Origin: Phanerodontia chrysosporium | Taxonomy: Eukaryota; Basidiomycota; Agaricomycetes; Polyporales; Phanerochaetaceae | Direction: 5' to 3' | NCBI GenBank assembly: GCA_001910725.1 | Contig: MJGA01000006.1 | Coordinates: 558,001-622,000, forward strand | DNA: 64,000 nucleotides | Part shown: piece after piece, positions 56,640 through 64,000 of the stretch | How the letters are laid out: every line of letters begins with the position of its first letter | Numbering within the stretch: the stretch's first letter is position 1 | Notes under the pieces: generated by a model | What the model saw: only the letters and a program-made list of their open reading frames with translations | What the model was told of the DNA's origin: nothing | The model's database searches: none | Position numbers and translations under genes: made by a program

Positions 56640-58531
56640 TTTTGCTAGTGGTTGTAGGAGGTGGAGAGAGGGTGAGACGGAGTGGGGTGCACGAAGGACG
56701 AGGACGGGAGTGCACTGCACAGTTGTGTCTAGGCGCCTACGCCCATAGCGCGTAAGGCTGTCAGCGGGTCTGACTCAGACGCGACTTTGCCAGAACGAAT
56801 GCACTTCGGAGTGCTGTATATTTCACGCAAGTTCGAATATACACTGTGTCGCACATTTTCTGGGGAATGAAGTAGCAATTGGACATGTTACATGTGAGGT
56901 GCAGCAAGGACCTCCTCGTGCTATCCAGCCTCCCAGCAAGTTCTTTGTCCCTGATTGGCGAGCAGCGATCTCGCGGTGAAGCAGACAGCGCAAATCATGA
57001 CGAGGATCGACATGGCTTGCGAGCGACACGCGACACGATTTCTATCACCGAGTGGAAGCAGCGAGGGCCCCCTTTCGACTTTGCCGGAGAACGTCGCTGT
57101 GAGGCCATACAAAACTCACAAGTATTGCCAACGTGTTGCTGAAGGCCTTTTCGTAGGTCGTGTAGTGTAGCAGTCGCCAAAGAAACGGTTGAGAACAGCT
57201 TGGCGGCGTACCTGAGAGCTTGCAAGAGCAACAGACGACGATGGCAGACGTCAGGTGTGGGACCACGCAAGGCGCGGGCACGCCAGACTGTGCGACCACT
57301 TGCTCCGGGACAACAGCGCAAGATGCACGACAACATTGCATTTTGTGTCGCCCTGCAAACAGGACATGCTACGTGTCAGCACACGTGCACCAAGCTCCGA
57401 GAGATGCGGCGTGTCGTCGCGTCCGGGATACGGGGCGGCACCATGAGCGTAGTTGCGCTTCAAGCCGACTGACAGCCAAGTCACGTCGAGTCACTACACA
57501 CGGTACTCGCAAGGAGAGTGCAGGTTCAGGACAGGAACTGTGATGAGCGTAGCGAGAGGATTGCCGATGGTGGCTGCGGCTCTAGAAAAGGGGGTTCGCA
57601 GTGCCGGAGGAGCTCGAGGCGGCGCGCAAGGCGTGGGACGAGTGGGCGGCGAATGTGGCTGGCAAGACCCTGTGTCGGGAGTAGATCCGGGGAACGTGTT
57701 CACTTGCTATCAGGGTGATTCCCATGGCTGCGGCCGTAAGAGCATGCGGAACTCGGGATGACGAGGGGAGGAGTAGTGGCAGTTGCCAGGACAGACGGCT
57801 AGGAGAGATAGCAGAGCAGTCAGTTGACGTCGAGTACGGCACCATGCCGACCTGAGTTAGCGGTCTTCTGCATGGGTTTTACATATCCAAGCTTTTGGGG
57901 TTTTGGCGTGGACGCGGCTGCGAGGCAGGCTGCAGTAGCGAGCGCTTACGACGAGTCGGTCGCCGCCGGCGTCTGTGGCGCACGCCGACGCAGCTGTTTC
58001 GACGACGTTCGCTGCGGTTCGCCCAGACGGCCGACGACGCCACAAAGCTGACATTGAGGCTGCGTTTGTTTCTGCTCTCATCACAGCATCCTTGGACCTC
58101 GCTCAGTCCCCAGCTTTCACATCCAGGCACCCTCGGCGCGTACTCTTCAGGGTCGTCTGCCGCCGTCGGCGACATCCTCGAACGCCGGAGAATCGCTCTT
58201 TGCCATCCTCGATATCCTCCTTTTGAAAATTATCAACGTGTTGGCGCAGTGTTCAGCCGACGAGGCTCAGGCTACCCCAGTGCCGTCATCGCCCAGCTTC
58301 TGCACCCTCCATGCGGACGCGGCCCGCGCTCTTTGGCGAACGTCTTGCAAATTGTGGGGATAAAATGGTCGGCTCGCAAGAACATGTCTTATAAGCCTTT
58401 ACTAAGGCATGTATTCTCCTTACATGGTAACCCAAACCGGCCCTGAGGTCTCCCCCGGTATATAAGCACCCTCCGTGTGTGAGCTGGCGCCCTCGGGCTT
58501 TACCCATCCTCTCTCTCTTTCCTTCATCGTC
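56640..58531. other. Intergenic, 1.9 kb, with the alpha-glucosidase promoter
   Basis: No complete gene. One short plus-strand stretch (57,601-57,684) reads like real coding sequence (VPEELEAARKAWDEWAANVA, then GKTLCRE and a stop), but no upstream exons could be chained to it. Other ORFs on both strands are Arg/Ser-rich shadows. Confidence 0.35.
58459..58466 (+). promoter_or_regulatory. Probable TATA box of the alpha-glucosidase gene
   Basis: tatataag, 66 bp before the ATG at 58532. A tcccccgg just upstream (58,451-58,458) resembles a CreA/Mig1-type site on the opposite strand; this is only suggestive of carbon-catabolite control. Confidence 0.45.
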
Positions 58532-60434
<1,903 letters not shown>

Positions 60435-60976
60435 AAGGTCCACCCTGGGAGTAGAGGATTCGTTTGGGAATGTGTCTCTCGGATTTTTCTCATGCTTTTG
60501 GAACCCTATGTCGTACCCTTAATATCATCTCCGTGTCAGGGGTGGGCTCTGACAATGCTTCTGCGTTCTCTATCTCACCCTCATGTGCTGCGAGTGTGAT
60601 GCTTCACACGCCATCAACTTCCGCACCTGAGCGCGACCGTTGACGTTCCCTGAGTTAGCCTCTCAATCTCGGCAGGCTGGCGTCATCGCCGTGCTTGCGA
60701 GCTTGCTGCGAGCTGGGGACTAGAGAGTGACTAGTGAACGTTGAACGTCGACGTCGCACTCGGCTGTATCGGAAGTGCAAGTAACATTCTTGGTGGCGTG
60801 GTCTGTGAGCAAAAGAGAAACATGACCACTGTATTTGTTTGCAGCGAACGATACAGCTAACAAACTCTCAGCACTTGTATGCCGAAGTAACTGAACAGCA
60901 TAATGGATGAAAATGGGTATGGTTAGTAACTGAATCAAATGAGGGGGCGCGGCGAACTAAAGGAATCTCAGGCTGC
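60435..60976. other. Intergenic between convergent alpha-glucosidase and HET genes
   Basis: 3' regions; no gene seen. Confidence 0.45.
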
Positions 60977-62937
60977 TCATCGACCCAGGATCCATCCCCG
61001 CCATCTCCCGCCTGCTGGTCTCAGGCATGCGCAACACAGAGACTTCTTAATCCAGAGTGTCTCGCCGCTGATGACTCGCTCGTCCCGCTTCGTAAGCTTC
61101 CCTATAACCCACTGCTCTGAGCCGCTGCCATTGCGCCCCACGAGCATGTACCGGCCGTCGGGGATCGGCTCGCGATGCGGCGCTCTGACCACGATGTCTC
61201 TGCGCCGACGCGCGCGTAGCCGGCCCGCACGACGTTCTTCTCCGGCAGCGCCGCGAGGCCGCGGATGGCGCAGGACTCGACGACGTAGCCGTCGGTGAGC
61301 AGCTCCCCCTTGTCCCTCAGGAGCTCGCGCACCTGAAACCCTGGGGCGGCGTCGACGACCTTCTTGATTCCGGACAGCGCATCGGGAAGGAAGGAGAACA
61401 CCTCGGACACGGTAGAGGAGAACCTGTCAAAGTGCTGGCGCCTGGGCGCAGCAGGGACAGCGGCGAGCGGCGACAAGTTGCTGGCTAGTACCTGCGCCCA
61501 CGACGGTGCCCAAAACATCCTGCCCTTGCCTGGAGACGGGTACAGGAAGAGCAGGTCGAGGCGGTAGTTGTCCTCCATGGCTACAATGAGGCGGTGCCAC
61601 GCCTTCTCCACGTTCTCCTTCGGCTGGTATCTGGGCATGCCGTCGAAGTACTTGGACGTGACCAAGAAGTAGGCGAGGCCACCGATCTTGTCGACGGGGT
61701 CTTCGGAGCTGCGATACTGCATGTTGTGCAGGACGGCGAAGGCGTTGGGCGGTGGCCGAGCGGGAATCATCTCTAGGCGGCTGTAGAATTCGCGTACGAC
61801 CTTGGTGAGGCGTGGCTTGTCGCGGGTGGGCGACGCCTCAGTGATTCCGAGTGTGATCATGTCGTGCTTGTGCTCCTGGAGCGTCCAGGCGCGGTTCAGC
61901 CAATGCCGCTTGTCGGAGAGCATGCCCTCCTCAAGGACGAATGGCCTGCCGAGTCCGCTGAAGTAGCAAGCCACACGACCGTAGGCTTCCGGGTTTGTCT
62001 GCTTGGTGCCTCTAGGTGGTGGGGTGTAAACGAAGCCAATCGACGGGATGTCTACCTTCCACTCCTCGAGGCGCTCCGCATCGTCCTCAGGGCGGCCCTC
62101 TTGTCGGAGACAAAGGACGTCGAGCCATGCGTATTCGGCTCCGGAGTTCAGGAGCTCGATACGAACTTGCTCAAGGTCGACATCGACTGGCAGGGGCACC
62201 GGCCATTCGTAGTTGTTGATTGGCGTCATGACCGTCCGTCTCTGACTTGGGTGCACCCAGGCATGTGAGACGCGCCAGATGAGCCGACTGTTGTCCGGCC
62301 AATGCATGACAAGGGGATACCTTACGACACGGTTGCTGTACAAGTCCCAGAGACGGCGGGGCGGTAGAAACGGCACCAGGCCCGTCGGATCGACGAAGAC
62401 CCTGTCGTCCGTGGTAGCATAGTGGCGGAAGAGTGCTGTCGCGGCCTCAAAAGCAGGGGCGAAGAGGAAGACGAGCTTCTCAAGTCCTTGTTTTCCCAAA
62501 GCGGACGCATGTGGCTGTATGCCATCCCAAAATCCCAGCCCCTCGCCATGCACTGTAGGAGATGCATCTTGAGAGAGTGTACATGGATGTCGTACGAGGT
62601 GCCATGTATTCTGTTCAGCTGCTCCAGGAGACCGTCCAGCCCGAGATCTGCACAGGGAATCCTGGCAAGATCGTTAGGTATGGCACCGAAACCAGTGTAC
62701 CGGCGCTGCTTTGGTACAACGATATGCTGTGCCGACGGTGGGACTAACTCGAAGACAGCGGCTTGCGATCGGGGAAGCTCAGTCCGCGGAATATGGACGT
62801 CCTGCCTGACCGATGACTTCTCCAAGAGATGCTTGAAGCGTTGTCGAGCTGCATCACATGCATGCTGTGTTCAGTCCGAGACTCGAATCATGCTTTCCAG
62901 AAAACGGACCTTTGAATGGATCTTCTGCATTCGCCAT
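60977..62937 (-). CDS. HET-domain (heterokaryon-incompatibility-type) protein, two apparent 1-nt deletions
   Basis: HET-domain proteins act in fungal non-self recognition and regulated cell death, but most Agaricomycete members are uncharacterised. A short first exon, MANAEDPFK (ATG at 62937), is spliced to ARQRFKHLLEKSSVRQDVHI. The rest is one long exon. The HET core reads RLIWRVSHAWVHPSQRRTVM, AEYAWLDVLCLRQEG, VDIPSIGFVYTPPPRG and HWLNRAWTLQEHKHDMI, the expected WLDVLCL and W-x-x-R-x-W-T-x-Q-E motifs. Later EDPVDKIGGLAYFLVTSKYF is also family-like. The frame breaks near 62,478-62,484 (between PLWENKDL and EKLVFLFAPAFEAATALF) and near 61,197-61,201 (between GYARVGAE and DIVVRAPHREPIPDGRYMLV). 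Each fits loss of one base. Full length about 625 residues. No partner gene of an incompatibility locus is adjacent. Confidence 0.85.
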
Positions 62938-64000
62938 AATCGGATCCTAACAGCAAAGTCTAGTAGGATGAGCGTGATCGTGAGCGATATGCGAAGCAAC
63001 ATACAGGGTGATGTGTACAGGATGGGTTAACTCGCGGACACAACCCGTGATGCTGCTATACATACCGCAGTGTAGACGACCAGAAAGGTTTTTCACACCC
63101 GTTTTCCGGAAACACAGGGTCCAACTTCCTCATATCTGGGTCTCGGTGTCGGCCGACGACTGAGAAGCCGCCACATTTTGTTTCGTCCTTAATAGTGTCT
63201 AGTTGTGAAAGATTTCCTATGCATCCAGTATGTCTCTTCATTGTAAGTGAAACAGGACAGAGCACGTACCAACGGTGTGTAAGCGTATCCTTGCCGATCA
63301 CATAGAGGAAGCACGGAGACCTGGAGGGTCAGATGTGCGCACGCACATACCTCACACACAGTCGTGTTCAAGGCCGCACGCCTTGAACTTCTTCGCAGCC
63401 ATCAGCGCATCACGCGCTCACGTGGCGGCGAACAGTCCCCTGGCACCCCGACTCATGCCAGCGCCCTTCAATTTCATTCGTGCAATATTATTCATTGTCT
63501 AGCTATCGCTACGAGGGACTCTTCGTCTGAGCACCACCTAGTTCGACACCAGTTCTTTTTCTGGGAAACATCCGGGGCGCGGGCGAAGGTGCCAACGAGA
63601 CCGTGAGTACTCTATTGATGATCCTCGGCACTGGCATCCTCCAATGCAGTTTCAGAACGTTGGCGTAGTGGGTTACCGGTTGTTGCCGTGCATGAGCGAA
63701 GTGACCTGCAAGATTCAGTCAGGTTTGGTCTGTGATCTGCAAAACAGGCTACCTTGACTTGTTACACAATGTCTAACCGCAGGCTTACTCCGTAACCGTC
63801 TGCCTTGGAAGACTACAGATAGACAAACCATCGGGAATCGTAGAGCATGATTCTCACTTTGCCTTGCGTGACGCAAAGTCCACGAGTCAGTCCTAAGATC
63901 TACTTCTCCGTGGCATCCCTTATTATTTTGCAGTTGCGCAGTCGTGTGTTACCATGCTTGACCGAGACAACGTCTTCCGTATGTGCCAGGCCGGCGTCGG
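62938..64000. other. HET promoter and right edge of the window
   Basis: No gene supported. An ATG at 63,954 followed by an open frame (MLDRDNVFRMC) runs off the right edge and may be the start of a truncated gene, but there is too little to judge. Confidence 0.35.

Noticed and set aside
60977..62937. HET-domain gene as a true pseudogene
   Set aside because: Only two single-base breaks and all HET motifs intact; the same error type occurs in essential genes nearby.

Overview
The window is a GC-rich nuclear segment from a filamentous basidiomycete. An Agaricomycete of the wood-decay type, probably Polyporales, fits best. The reasons are dense genes split by many 45-65 nt GT-AG introns, basidiomycete membrane families (DUF6533, MARVEL), a HET-domain protein, and lignocellulose enzymes (AA9 LPMO, GH131 with CBM1). 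I see no rRNA, tRNA, CRISPR array, prophage or complete transposon.

Layout. 0.3-4.8 kb (+): full-length ABCB/MDR-type exporter. 5.6-6.9 kb (+): VAP/Scs2-type ER contact-site protein. 7.3-14 kb (-): accessory block with a MARVEL 4-TM protein, a DUF6533 7-TM protein, an orphan ORF and a tandem pair of small secreted Cys-rich proteins. 14.9-16.1 kb (+): zinc-type dehydrogenase/enoyl reductase. 16.9-19.4 kb (+): C2H2 zinc-finger protein and a membrane-anchored Cu/Zn SOD. 19.5-20.9 kb (-): GH131-CBM1. 21.3-26.1 kb (-): CSC1/RSN1-type channel, divergent from the complex I subunit NDUFS4 (26.3-27.0 kb, +). 27.3-32.5 kb (-): Rictor homologue of TORC2. 32.9-36.0 kb: Mn-SOD (-) divergent from a RING/TRAF-type protein (+). 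36.3-38.6 kb (-): transcription factor with two tandem Zn2Cys6 clusters. 38.6-42.8 kb: gene-poor, with a short inverted-repeat element. 42.8-46.0 kb (+): an unrecognised protein and an LRR-like/F-box-like protein. 47.1-48.3 kb (+): AA9 LPMO. 48.8-51.9 kb (-): a possible calycin-like protein and an O-methyltransferase. 52.6-56.6 kb (-): EAF7, ribosomal protein L17 and mitochondrial pyruvate carrier. 58.5-60.4 kb (+): GH13 alpha-glucosidase. 61.0-62.9 kb (-): HET-domain protein.

Most of these genes are ordinary eukaryotic housekeeping or wood-decay genes and do not form one pathway. AA9, GH131 and GH13 act in cellulose, beta-glucan and alpha-glucan use. The two SODs handle superoxide in different compartments. 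The most important observation is about the sequence itself: at least ten reading-frame breaks in otherwise well-conserved genes each look like loss of exactly one base. One lies in ribosomal protein L17 and three lie in one alpha-glucosidase. This points to residual indel error in the assembly rather than widespread pseudogenes, so broken genes here should be read as probably intact in the organism.

I found no convincing undescribed system. The best candidates for novelty are the tandem small secreted Cys-rich pair with its neighbouring membrane proteins, and the double-Zn2Cys6 transcription factor with a GC-AG intron and a 13-nt microexon. Exon boundaries were inferred by eye from splice consensus and protein-family fit; gene spans are firmer than internal boundaries.
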